Below are positions 17,189-24,824 of a stretch of 64,000 bases of DNA, piece by piece. Within the stretch, counting starts at the first letter, position 1. Every line of letters starts with the position of its first letter. The position numbers and the translations under genes are program-made. The notes under the pieces were generated by a model that did no database searches, was not told where the DNA came from, and was given only the letters and a program-made list of their open reading frames with translations. Source of the stretch: Candidatus Hydrogenedentota bacterium (lineage in GTDB: Bacteria > Hydrogenedentota > Hydrogenedentia > Hydrogenedentales > JAEUWI01); contig JAHBVV010000032.1 in NCBI GenBank assembly GCA_019637335.1, positions 1 through 64,000 on the forward strand, written 5' to 3'.

Positions 17189-20100
17189 CTATTCCCCTTC
17201 CGCCGCGGCCTGAACCTGGCCCGCGTTGATGACCACGCCGCCCCCCTTGGCAACCAGCTTCTGAAACGGGTTCTGTACCCGGATCAGGCGGGGGTGGGCC
17301 GTTGCGCAGTCATATACTACATAGAGCCAGTAGCGATCACCAAGGTTGCAGGCCTTGGCCCATTCGTTGGGGCTGAGCTCGATTTCTCCGGAGCGCATGC
17401 GGCCCTTGACCTCGACGGCGATGGTGCTGCGGTCGGCGCGTCGGACGTGGAGGTCGAAGCCGCAGTGATCGTCGAGCCCCTGGGCGCGGGCCAGGGCGGG
17501 GGTGGAGACCTCGTGTACGGTGGAACCGCGCACTTCCTCCCACGCGCTGGCGATCTGGACGGCGATGGCTTCCACATCGCGGTCGACCCGCTCGCGCTCG
17601 GCGGGGTCGTCGGTGGGTACAATGAGTGCATGGGCCAGGAACTGGACGGCACCCGGCTCGATAAGTTCCGCCTCGCGGTGGAGCACGGCCAGGGCGTCGG
17701 CCTTGCGTTGGGCCAGGTGGCGCTGTTGGAGTTTGACCTCTTCCAGTTGCTTCTTGGCCACGGCGATGCCCTCGCGCACGCGCTGGGAGAGGCGGGTTCG
17801 CCGGGAGGCCAGCTCGGCATCCTGATAGTCGAAGCCCCGGCGGATGAACTCATCGCGCATGGGGATTTCCCGCTGTAGCGTGGCGCGGCGCTGCTCGGCC
17901 AGGGGGACGGCGATGGTGCCGGTGGCGTGGGCGCGGGCCTTCTCCGCCAGGGCGGGGGCCTTGGCGCGGATGGGCTGGGCGGCGGCGGGGATGCCGCGAC
18001 CGCCCTTGAGGAGCATGAGATGCTCCACGGGACACTCCTCCGTGCGGCCGTCCGCCGTTTGGCGGAGGGCGAAGAGGCGCGATTCCAGGCATTCGGCGTG
18101 GGCCAGGGGCGGATGGGCCGGATCGGCCCCGCGCTCGATGTGGACCAGGCCGAGGTGGATCAAATAGGGCGCTTCCGCCGTGGGGTCCACGAAAATGGCC
18201 CCGCGCAGGGCATCCTGCCGGAAGCGGTCGCAGACGTGCTGTCGGAAGGTATCGAAGAGATAATCGCCGGGGTGGAGCCAGATGCGGTCGGACAGATCGC
18301 CATCGGCGGGCCGGTAGAAGGTCATCTGCTCCCGCTGCGGGGGGGTGTAGGCGTCCAGCGCGGGCCAGAGGGCGTCCATGGCACCGGGTTGATCCGGGCG
18401 CAGGGTGAAGATCGCGTCGGGGTCGCCATCGAAGCCGATCCCCAGCACGGGTGCGGCCCGCTCGACATAGCGCCGGATGAATCCGGGCAGGAGGCGGCGG
18501 AATTGCTCGCGCTCCAGGCTTTCGCGGATAGCGGGCAGCTCCTTTTTCACGTCGCCGCCGTCGCCGTAGAGGCGTTGCTCCCGATCCGCGAGGGCCTTGA
18601 CCTGCTCTTCCGTGAGGGTGCCCGCGAAAGGGTCCGCCGGATCGTTCGGGTCGCCGTCGAGGGCCTGCACCATATAGTCCCGCACGGAGACATTCTCGAA
18701 GAGGCGCCCGATCACGTCGAAGACCTTGTCGGACCCGAGGGACTTGCGGATGCTCTCCAGCTTCTCCAGGAGGGTCTTCATCACCCGGCCTTCGCGCGTT
18801 TTGCCCGCGACGAGGTTGAGGATGACGACGGGGTCGTGCCTCTGGCCATAGCGGTGGATCCGGCCCATACGCTGCTCCAGGCGAGCCGGATTCCAGGGGA
18901 TGTCGAAGTTCACCATGATCCAGCAGAACTGGAGGTTGATGCCTTCGCCGGCCGCATCGGTCGCGATGAGGAACTGGGCTCCGCCGTCGGCGTGATCGTG
19001 TTTGAAAAACTCCTTCTGCTCGTCGCGGCGGGTGTAGTCCATGCCGCCGTGGATGGTGGCGATGCGCCCGGCGAAGCCGATGCCGGAGAGGCGCTTGACG
19101 AGGTAGTCCAGGGTATCCCGGTGCTCGGTGAAGATGAGCACCTTCTCCTTCTTGTGGGCGCGGTCGTCCAGGATGGAGCGGAGCTTGTCGAATTTGGACT
19201 CCTGGCCGCTGTCGTAGACGTGGCGTGCGAGGGCGGCCAAAGCCTGGGCCTGCTCGCGCTCCAGCAGTAGCTCAGCCAGATTGCGGGCGACCACGCCGCC
19301 CATGGCTTTTTCCTCCACCGCTTCCCGTTCCTCCATGCCATCGCTGGTACCTTCCTCGTCGGCGGTGCGGGCTTCGTGGGCATCGTAGTCCTCCTCGTCG
19401 AGGTGGCCCTGGCGTCGGCGGAGTTCATCTTCGCTAATGCGGCCGGATTCGATGTCCTCGATGAGGCCGCTGAGCTTCTCGGCGCGGCGTTCGAGGGAGC
19501 GGAGAATGGCCCAGGTGGAGCTGGCGAGGCGTCGCTGAAACACGCTCATGGCGAAGCGGGCGGCAGAACGGTTCAGCATTTTGGCTTTGTTGTAGTAGGT
19601 GCGGATGTACTCCGTCACGTTGTCGTAGAGGGCCTGTTCGCTGTTGGCCCCCGGCGTGAGATCGTAGGAGAGGGTATCCGTGATCCGGGTGGGGTAGAGG
19701 GGGTTCCCCTCCAGGGTGACCATCTCCTCCTTGGTGCGGCGGATGAAATGGCGGAGCTTCTCCTCCTCCGGAAATTCATCGAGGGCCTCGGGCGTGGCGA
19801 AGACATTGGGGTCCAGCAGACGCCACAGGCAATAATAGGGGAAATCCTTGCCCATGTGGGGCGTGGCACTGAGCAGGAGCAGGTGCGTGGCGTGCCAGGG
19901 CAATTGCCAGCGGGGATCGTGGGCCGTGGCCCCGGCCAGCGCCTCGCCGAGTTTGTAGCGGTCCGTCTTCTTCACGCCGCCGTCCAGATCCTGCCGGACG
20001 GAAAGCTTGTGGCATTCGTCGAAGATGATGAGGTCGTAGGGCACCACGGCGGGATCCTGGAGCCGTGCGAACATCTTGTCGCCCGCGAGGGTGTCCACGC

Positions 20101-20788
20101 TGACCACCAGCCGGTCACTGCCGGGGCCGACGAAGGGGTTGCCCTTGCGCGCGTCCGCCCCTTCGATGATCCGGAAATGGAGTCCGAAAAGGGCGCGGAG
20201 TTCCCGTTCCCAGTTGCCCAGGAGGCCTGCGGGCGGGACCACGAGCACCCTACGGATCAGACGGCGGGAGAGCATTTCGCGGATGTAGAGCCCGCTCATG
20301 ATGGTCTTGCCCGCACCGGCGTCGTCGGCCAGCAGGAAGCGCAGCCGGGGCTGGAGCAGCATGCGGTCGTAGACGGCAATGCGCTGGTGGGGCAGGGGAT
20401 CGATCAGCGCCGTCTCGGTGGCGAAAGCGGGATTGAAGAGGTGGCCGTAGGTCAGGCGCTCGCCCTCGGCCACGAGCCAGACGTGATCCGGGTTGGCGAT
20501 GAAGTCCATCTCCGGCGCGGGGGACTCGCTATACAGGTCGCGTTCCTCGCGCGCTGCGGAGCGAGGGGACTGGAGGCTATCGATGCCGTGTGCTTCGAGA
20601 CCGGCCACTTGCTGCCAGGCCAGATCACTCGGACGGGTCTGACCGTTTTCCCAGCGATTCACCGAGGCAAAGGACACGCCAAGCAACTCGGCCAGACGCG
20701 TCTGCGTCAAGCCGAGGGTGTCTCGAAGTGCCTTGATGCGCTCACCCGCATCCGGCGGCACCGCAGTTGTCTTAGCACGAGGCGACAA
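17189..20788 (-). CDS. SNF2-family helicase with HTH and DUF3883 domains (DrmD-like)
   Basis: 1199 residues. An XRE-type HTH at about 15-65 (IKALRDTLGLTQTRLAELLG) is fused to a SNF2 helicase: LLADDAGAGKTIMSGLYIRE (motif I), IIFDECHKLSV (II), LLSATPHMGKD (III), FTEHRDTLDYLV (IV), ATDAAGEGINLQFC (V) and QRMGRIHRYGQ (VI). The C-terminus (HVRRADRSTIAVEVKGRM through AHPRLIRVQNPFQKL) is DUF3883, a nuclease-like or DNA-binding fold. DISARM uses a similar helicase, DrmD. TTG start at 20788 with GGGAGAA 6 nt upstream. First gene of the leftward defence operon; the HTH may bind the palindrome at its promoter (inference). Confidence 0.9.
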   Translation of the reverse strand: MSPRAKTTAVPPDAGERIKALRDTLGLTQTRLAELLGVSFASVNRWENGQTRPSDLAWQQVAGLEAHGIDSLQSPRSAAREERDLYSESPAPEMDFIANPDHVWLVAEGERLTYGHLFNPAFATETALIDPLPHQRIAVYDRMLLQPRLRFLLADDAGAGKTIMSGLYIREMLSRRLIRRVLVVPPAGLLGNWERELRALFGLHFRIIEGADARKGNPFVGPGSDRLVVSVDTLAGDKMFARLQDPAVVPYDLIIFDECHKLSVRQDLDGGVKKTDRYKLGEALAGATAHDPRWQLPWHATHLLLLSATPHMGKDFPYYCLWRLLDPNVFATPEALDEFPEEEKLRHFIRRTKEEMVTLEGNPLYPTRITDTLSYDLTPGANSEQALYDNVTEYIRTYYNKAKMLNRSAARFAMSVFQRRLASSTWAILRSLERRAEKLSGLIEDIESGRISEDELRRRQGHLDEEDYDAHEARTADEEGTSDGMEEREAVEEKAMGGVVARNLAELLLEREQAQALAALARHVYDSGQESKFDKLRSILDDRAHKKEKVLIFTEHRDTLDYLVKRLSGIGFAGRIATIHGGMDYTRRDEQKEFFKHDHADGGAQFLIATDAAGEGINLQFCWIMVNFDIPWNPARLEQRMGRIHRYGQRHDPVVILNLVAGKTREGRVMKTLLEKLESIRKSLGSDKVFDVIGRLFENVSVRDYMVQALDGDPNDPADPFAGTLTEEQVKALADREQRLYGDGGDVKKELPAIRESLEREQFRRLLPGFIRRYVERAAPVLGIGFDGDPDAIFTLRPDQPGAMDALWPALDAYTPPQREQMTFYRPADGDLSDRIWLHPGDYLFDTFRQHVCDRFRQDALRGAIFVDPTAEAPYLIHLGLVHIERGADPAHPPLAHAECLESRLFALRQTADGRTEECPVEHLMLLKGGRGIPAAAQPIRAKAPALAEKARAHATGTIAVPLAEQRRATLQREIPMRDEFIRRGFDYQDAELASRRTRLSQRVREGIAVAKKQLEEVKLQQRHLAQRKADALAVLHREAELIEPGAVQFLAHALIVPTDDPAERERVDRDVEAIAVQIASAWEEVRGSTVHEVSTPALARAQGLDDHCGFDLHVRRADRSTIAVEVKGRMRSGEIELSPNEWAKACNLGDRYWLYVVYDCATAHPRLIRVQNPFQKLVAKGGGVVINAGQVQAAAEGE
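17191..17301. repeat. 111-bp direct repeat, right copy (in place in the SNF2 gene)
   Basis: The in-gene copy of the repeat at 14991-15101, covering the SNF2 gene's final codons and stop. Three substitutions separate the copies, so the duplication is recent or maintained by conversion. Confidence 0.9.
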
Positions 20789-20798
20789 CGGTGATTCT

Positions 20799-20826
20799 CC
20801 CGGTAGAACTGCCGGGTAGAATTATA
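20799..20826 (-). promoter_or_regulatory. Promoter -10 and palindrome of the defence operon
   Basis: Read leftwards, a perfect TATAAT (20826-20821) is followed after a few bases by an inverted repeat with CCCGG and CCGGG arms around an 8-bp centre (20799-20816), just before the SD and TTG of the SNF2 gene. The expected start of transcription falls inside the palindrome. No strong -35 is seen at the right spacing, which fits a regulated promoter. The HTH domain of the first gene is the obvious candidate regulator. Confidence 0.5.
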
Positions 20827-20861
20827 ACAGGTGCTATATTGCGAGGTACAGTGGAATTAGG

Positions 20862-20917
20862 TAAAAAAAGGGCAGGGAGGCCCGGTGGTGCAATCGAACC
20901 ATTGAAAAATCCCTGCC
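20862..20917 (-). terminator. Intrinsic terminator of the DUF932 operon
   Basis: Read leftwards, GGCAGGGA (20917-20910) pairs with TCCCTGCC (20878-20871), with a further TGGT/ACCA stem in the loop, and is followed by a run of seven T (20868-20862). It lies 15 bp after the 87-residue gene and separates the DUF932 operon from the SNF2 promoter. Confidence 0.75.
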
Positions 20918-20931
20918 GCAATCAACAAGTA

Positions 20932-21195
20932 CTATTCGTCGTCGTCCTCCGTGCGCTGGCTGGCGCCGAAGATCCAGGTGTGGGCCATGTCGGCGATCTT
21001 GGCGACCACGGGGAGTTCGTCCCGCCCGAAGGAGTCGGAGGTTTTCCACTCCTCGCCGTCCTTGTAGAGCCGCGTGATCCGGACGTTGTAGCGGTGTCCG
21101 TTTTTCGACTCGTTTTGCCAGATGGCGGCCTTGATCGTCCCGAGCCGGAGCTCTTCCACGGGCTTGTTCGCCGTGCTTTTCTTGCTGTTGGCCAT
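20932..21195 (-). CDS. Small conserved-type protein paired with DUF932
   Basis: 87 residues, no named function. It reads MANSKKSTANKPVEELRLG, then TIKAAIWQNESKNGHRYNVRI, YKDGEEWKTSDSFGRDELPV and VAKIADMAHTWIF; the shape (short beta-rich body with a charged tail ending EDDDE) is that of small proteins that commonly follow DUF932 genes in plasmids and integrative elements. ATG at 21195 with AAAGGAGG close upstream. The gene follows DUF932 after 25 bp and is followed by a terminator. A role in single-stranded DNA handling is a guess from context. Confidence 0.8.
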   Translation of the reverse strand: MANSKKSTANKPVEELRLGTIKAAIWQNESKNGHRYNVRITRLYKDGEEWKTSDSFGRDELPVVAKIADMAHTWIFGASQRTEDDDE

Positions 21196-21220
21196 GTGGG
21201 CCTCCTTTCGTGGGTTGTGT

Positions 21221-22246
21221 TTACGCGGCGAGGGCCAGCAGGCCCGACGCGCGCGTGTCCAGTTCGATGCGGTCGCCGGCGTTGGGCAGCTTTCCGGCCA
21301 TGCGCGTAAGTGCGTCGATGACCGCGAAGAGCGAGAAACCGCTGCCGTCGCCAGCAACCCTGATGGCTTCTCGCGCGAGGTTTCGGGGGATGCCGTGTTT
21401 GTGGAGGGCCTTCAGGACCTCCTCGGCATCGGTTCCCATGCGCGTGCGCATCGCATTCTCGATGACGCGCACGAAACCGTCGCGCCGCTCGTCCCGTTTC
21501 CAGACGAGGTGTTCGATGATCCGCCGGATGTCATTCAGCGAATCGTGGACCCGCGCGGTGTGCTTGCGGGTGAATTCGACGACTTCCACGGCGTCCCAGA
21601 CGATGTGGTTCCGGCAGATGGCCTGAAACCAGAAGGTCTGCACGCCAATCGAGCGCTTGCCCACCTCGGAGTTCCACAGGAAGAACCCTGGAGCGAAGGC
21701 CTCGCCCTGGATCTCGGTCCAGCCGGTCGGGTCGATGAGGAAGCAGAACATGTCCTGCTCCCCGCAATAGAGCCCGCTCGCACCCGTGATCGCCTGCTGC
21801 GGCGGACAAAAGTCGCCCGCCACCTCGCGAACCACATCCAGCAAGTCCGCGTTGTGCAGCCGGGTGTAGCTGGCGCCGTGAATGGAGCGGATGCCACCCG
21901 GCTGCACCAGCGCCTGGATGGGCCGCGATCCCGCCGGGAGCGTTTCCCGCAGCGCCGCGACCGCCGTTTCCGGCCGGAGCTTGTTCACCGTGTCCTTGCT
22001 GACCTTCGCCAGGCCGCAGACCTGCGTGAAGCTCCAGTCATTGAGCCGGTAGACGCCATCCTCGCCCAGGCGCAGGGTGAGCGTTCCCTCATCCAGTTCC
22101 GGGCGGATCGCCGAAGGCGCGTTCCACTTCTCCTCCGAGCGCTCGCGCTGCTCGTTGCAATGGCGCGTGAGCGCCTCCAGGTTCGCATACTGTTCATCCG
22201 GCGAACGCCGGAAGAGCTCATTGTGAGCTCGCGTCAAATGGGCCAT
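21221..22246 (-). CDS. DUF932 (plasmid/phage-type) protein
   Basis: 341 residues of the DUF932 family, frequent on plasmids, prophages and integrative elements; function unknown, often near ssDNA-handling and anti-restriction genes. Visible are IRSIHGASYTRLHNADLLDV, GLYCGEQDMFCFLIDPTG, FAPGFFLWNSEVGKRSIGVQ, FWFQAICRNHIVW and a helical C-terminal part. ATG at 22246 with AGGAGA 8 nt upstream. It is the first gene of a two-gene leftward unit ending at the terminator near 20870. Together with the ArdC-like gene it points to a conjugative or mobilisable origin for the region. Confidence 0.87.
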   Translation of the reverse strand: MAHLTRAHNELFRRSPDEQYANLEALTRHCNEQRERSEEKWNAPSAIRPELDEGTLTLRLGEDGVYRLNDWSFTQVCGLAKVSKDTVNKLRPETAVAALRETLPAGSRPIQALVQPGGIRSIHGASYTRLHNADLLDVVREVAGDFCPPQQAITGASGLYCGEQDMFCFLIDPTGWTEIQGEAFAPGFFLWNSEVGKRSIGVQTFWFQAICRNHIVWDAVEVVEFTRKHTARVHDSLNDIRRIIEHLVWKRDERRDGFVRVIENAMRTRMGTDAEEVLKALHKHGIPRNLAREAIRVAGDGSGFSLFAVIDALTRMAGKLPNAGDRIELDTRASGLLALAA

Positions 22247-22472
22247 GAGACTATCTCCTAGTTGTTGAAACCCGTTGAAAAACCGTGTTGCACCACCGGT
22301 CTCCCATAAGGCATGGAAGACGGGGGTATCCCGTCTACGCGTGTTCGTTTTTCAAAGAGCATCAACTTGGAGGGTTATGCGGGGAGCATACGCGAACGTG
22401 ACATTTAGTCAAGTTCCGGGTCGGGAATGGGGGAGAGAACGCGGCATCGCCTGCAGGATGCGGCGTAATTGT

Positions 22473-22798
22473 TCAAGGCATCCGCCTATGCGTAAGACTT
22501 CGGACAGCGGCAGGGCGGAGGAGGCCGGCGTCGGGCCGCCGCCATGCGCCAGGTGACCGCCCGCGTTCCACGGCCCAGTCGCCGACGCCGAGCGCCGCCT
22601 CCTTGTAGGCGAAGATCCCGTAGTCGCGGTACGTTTCCGGGTCAACGATTGCGGAGAAGAAATTGGCGAGGAAGGAATTCCCACCCGCCGCCAACCCAAA
22701 CGGATCCACCAGTGACCACGGGTTGCTCGCGGCGTAGGTGTAGCCGTTTCCCAGGTTCAGCGGGTCGCCCCAGAGGCCGAGCGGGTCGCGGCTGGCAG
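22473..22798 (-). pseudogene. Orphan Rhs tip, cassette C (decayed)
   Basis: Minus-strand sequence 22798-22682 copies the end of the Rhs core (ASRDPLGLWGDPLNLGNGYT, YAASNPWSLVDPFGL), then continues into a short unrelated tip (FLANFFSAIVDPETYRDYGI, FAYKEAALGVGDW). At 22575 it joins a 69-bp copy of an internal segment of the giant rhs gene, but in another frame. Upstream of 22798 the core similarity ends abruptly. There is no start codon context, so this is a silent displaced C-terminal cassette that has also lost its end; no immunity gene follows it. Confidence 0.65.
22507..22575. repeat. 69-bp copy of an internal rhs segment
   Basis: Matches 26645-26713 within the giant rhs gene with one visible substitution. 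In the rhs gene the segment encodes a GGYLAHGGGPTPASSALP stretch. Its presence at the end of orphan cassette C shows that recombination between rhs copies has shaped this region. Confidence 0.8.
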
Positions 22799-22915
22799 AG
22801 CCTGTCGTCGCGAGGTGCGAGTCTGGGCGGGCGTTGGACTGTCTTTTCAGGTCGCAGCACCACCGATCAGACCGGAGCGTGGCCCTATGAGTAATTGCGC
22901 GTGCTGCGCATCTTG

Positions 22916-23449
22916 CTAGCGGAAAATGCTCACCTTAAACACCAACGCCTCAAAATCCGGGGGATCCGCCATGCCATGGCTGCAGTGATAAATACGTTCT
23001 GATTCCGACAATTCCTCAACCCAGAACCCCGCGTTGCCCGTCCACTTTTCCTCTACCACGCGATCATTACCATACATGCGTTTGAAGACGTTCCAGACGC
23101 CGATTTCTCCCTTTCTACAGAAAAAGGGGTATTCAACAGAGTCCTCGTATCGATTATCCTTCCAGGTCCTCAGGATATCCACCCGCTCGCCTTTTTCCAA
23201 CTCGAGCCAGCCATCGTATACTTTTAAATCGAATCCTTGCTCGAATTCAGGCTTTACCGACAAGAATTCAGCACGGATAAGTCCACTTTCGGCTACGGGA
23301 ATTCTGTCATAGGTTTTAACTACTCTGCCATTCCATAAAATGTGATCTGGCCTCTTGGATTTGTCCGGATACCTCTTTACCTGGTCCACCATAGCCCATT
23401 GTATGTCTCGACCGCTGTCGGCATACTCATCACCTCGCAACTGCACCAT
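22916..23449 (-). CDS. Putative immunity protein for orphan Rhs tip B
   Basis: 177 residues, unrecognised family. Acidic and aromatic-rich, with no signal peptide or membrane segment (YDGWLELEKGERVDILRTWK; VEYPFFCRKGEIGVWNVFK). It directly follows the orphan Rhs tip B, 11 bp after its stop, which is the standard place for a cognate immunity gene. Function is inferred from position only. Low GC and different codon use compared with the Rhs core agree with a cassette origin. Confidence 0.6.
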   Translation of the reverse strand: MVQLRGDEYADSGRDIQWAMVDQVKRYPDKSKRPDHILWNGRVVKTYDRIPVAESGLIRAEFLSVKPEFEQGFDLKVYDGWLELEKGERVDILRTWKDNRYEDSVEYPFFCRKGEIGVWNVFKRMYGNDRVVEEKWTGNAGFWVEELSESERIYHCSHGMADPPDFEALVFKVSIFR

Positions 23450-23460
23450 GGCTTGCTCCT

Positions 23461-24360
23461 TTAGCGTTTTTTCAACCTTCGGTGCGGGTCTCTCGCAGCG
23501 TGCTCTTCAGGCCAGAGCGGAACAACATCCTTGCCACCTTTTCTAAGTGGAACTGGTTCATGAGATAGTTCCATCGTCTCTAACTCTCCATAGTCATTTC
23601 GTTGTTGCGGTCCACGCCAGCCACGTTCTCTAATCATGTCACGCTGGTCGGGGGTCAGTCCAGAGTTTGGATCCTCCGCCAGTTTTCGCCATGCTTTCCG
23701 CCGCTCCGCGTCTGTGAACGTGTAGGGTGAAGGTGGATTATTCGGATCGGAAACGAATCTGCCTGTTTTCGGGTCTCGAAGACGAGGAGGACTGACTGCT
23801 TCTTTGACAGCACCCGCCCTGATAACGTTCCCCGCTTCCCTCAAGAGATTTGGGAGGCTCTTGATGGACATGGCGATGTCCGGGGCCCCGTAACCTGCAT
23901 CTTCCCACCCGAAATTCTGCAACTTTTCTTTAGCAGCATCCCCCACTGCTCTTGCGGCGCCAACGGGGTCCTCCTTAACCGCGCCAATGGTGGACTTTAC
24001 TTCATCCGTTGCCTTGAGCGTCTGTTCCGCAAGATGATCGGGATCTTTCATCAACTTATCGGCCTCCAGAACAAAGAGACCAAGGTCCCAAATGCGCTTC
24101 CAGAAGCCGCGCCACATCTTGCCAAGCGGTCCTTCCTGATTCGAATTCCCGCCCGCCGCCAGCCCAAACGGGTCCACCAGCGACCACGGGTTACTTGCGG
24201 CGTACGTATACCCGTTCCCCAGGTTCAGCGGGTCGCCCCAGAGGCCGAGGGGATCGCGGCTGGCGAAGCGTCCGTGGGTGGGGTCGAGGTAGCGGTTGCG
24301 GTAGTAGTAATAGCCGAGCTCCGCGTCCCATTGGCGGCCGGTGAAGAGGTAGGGGTTGGC
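23461..24360 (-). pseudogene. Orphan Rhs C-terminal cassette B with nuclease-like tip
   Basis: 24360-24146 repeats the end of the Rhs core (PYLFTGRQWDAELGYYYYRN through LVDPFGLAAGGNS). It then enters a unique tip of about 220 residues: a helical part (ADKLMKDPDHLAEQTLKATD) and an end of the kind seen in HNH/EndoVII-fold toxins (ETMELSHEPVPLRKGG, then PLWPEEHAARDPHRRLKKR, with spaced His and Asp). The frame has no start of its own; an ATG inside DPFGL at 24177 could in principle be used. Classical displaced rhs-CT: it can be swapped into the main gene by recombination through the shared core. Its immunity gene follows. Confidence 0.7.
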
Positions 24361-24383
24361 ATGAGTCCCGCAGTATTATCGAC

Positions 24384-24803
24384 CTAGCCCAGCATTTGCA
24401 TGATATCCTCTATCGTTTGTGCCCGATCAAGCGATTTTTCGATTGTCTCAATGTCTCTCGCCAACCATAAAGATTGGTACTTCTCAATGTCGGCTAGAAC
24501 CAGTCTCCGTAGTTCGGCTACTGTAATGGTATCAATAATGCCTACGCGCCACCTGACTCGCGACTTTCGGCCCATGAGTTTTGCAAGTAGAGAAGGCGGG
24601 GAAGCATATTCAGGACTCTCTAGACAGTACCTCGTTCCCTTCGAATCCACGAGAAAGTAATACTCCATATTCTTCCACCTGGCAAGCTTCTTGGTGGATG
24701 CGTAAATAAACACCTCGCTTGAGTCATACTTCAATACACTGCAATCCGGTGCGCCGAATCGTAGTGCGGGCCAGTGAATATCATCAAAATCCATTTCTGT
24801 CAT
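24384..24803 (-). CDS. Putative immunity protein of the giant Rhs toxin
   Basis: 139 residues, unrecognised. Sequence such as TEMDFDDIHWPALRFGAPDC, then EYYFLVDSKGTRYCLES, and helical C-terminal VAELRRLVLADIEKYQSLWL and IEDIMQMLG, suggests a small cytosolic globular protein. It starts 22 bp after the stop of the giant rhs gene, on the same strand, where the cognate immunity protein of an Rhs toxin normally lies. I choose the ATG at 24803, with GAGGGG upstream, over a TTG at 24812. Confidence 0.7.
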   Translation of the reverse strand: MTEMDFDDIHWPALRFGAPDCSVLKYDSSEVFIYASTKKLARWKNMEYYFLVDSKGTRYCLESPEYASPPSLLAKLMGRKSRVRWRVGIIDTITVAELRRLVLADIEKYQSLWLARDIETIEKSLDRAQTIEDIMQMLG

Positions 24804-24824
24804 GAAATACAACCCCTCAAATTA

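Noticed and set aside
15126-20788. BREX or classical DISARM system
   Set aside because: No PglX/PglZ/BrxC and no DrmA/DrmB/DrmC were seen; only the helicase resembles DrmD, so the operon is called DISARM-related.
20871-20917. tRNA-like segment with a GGTTCGATT string
   Set aside because: No anticodon or D arm can be drawn; the hairpin with a following T7 run is better explained as a terminator.
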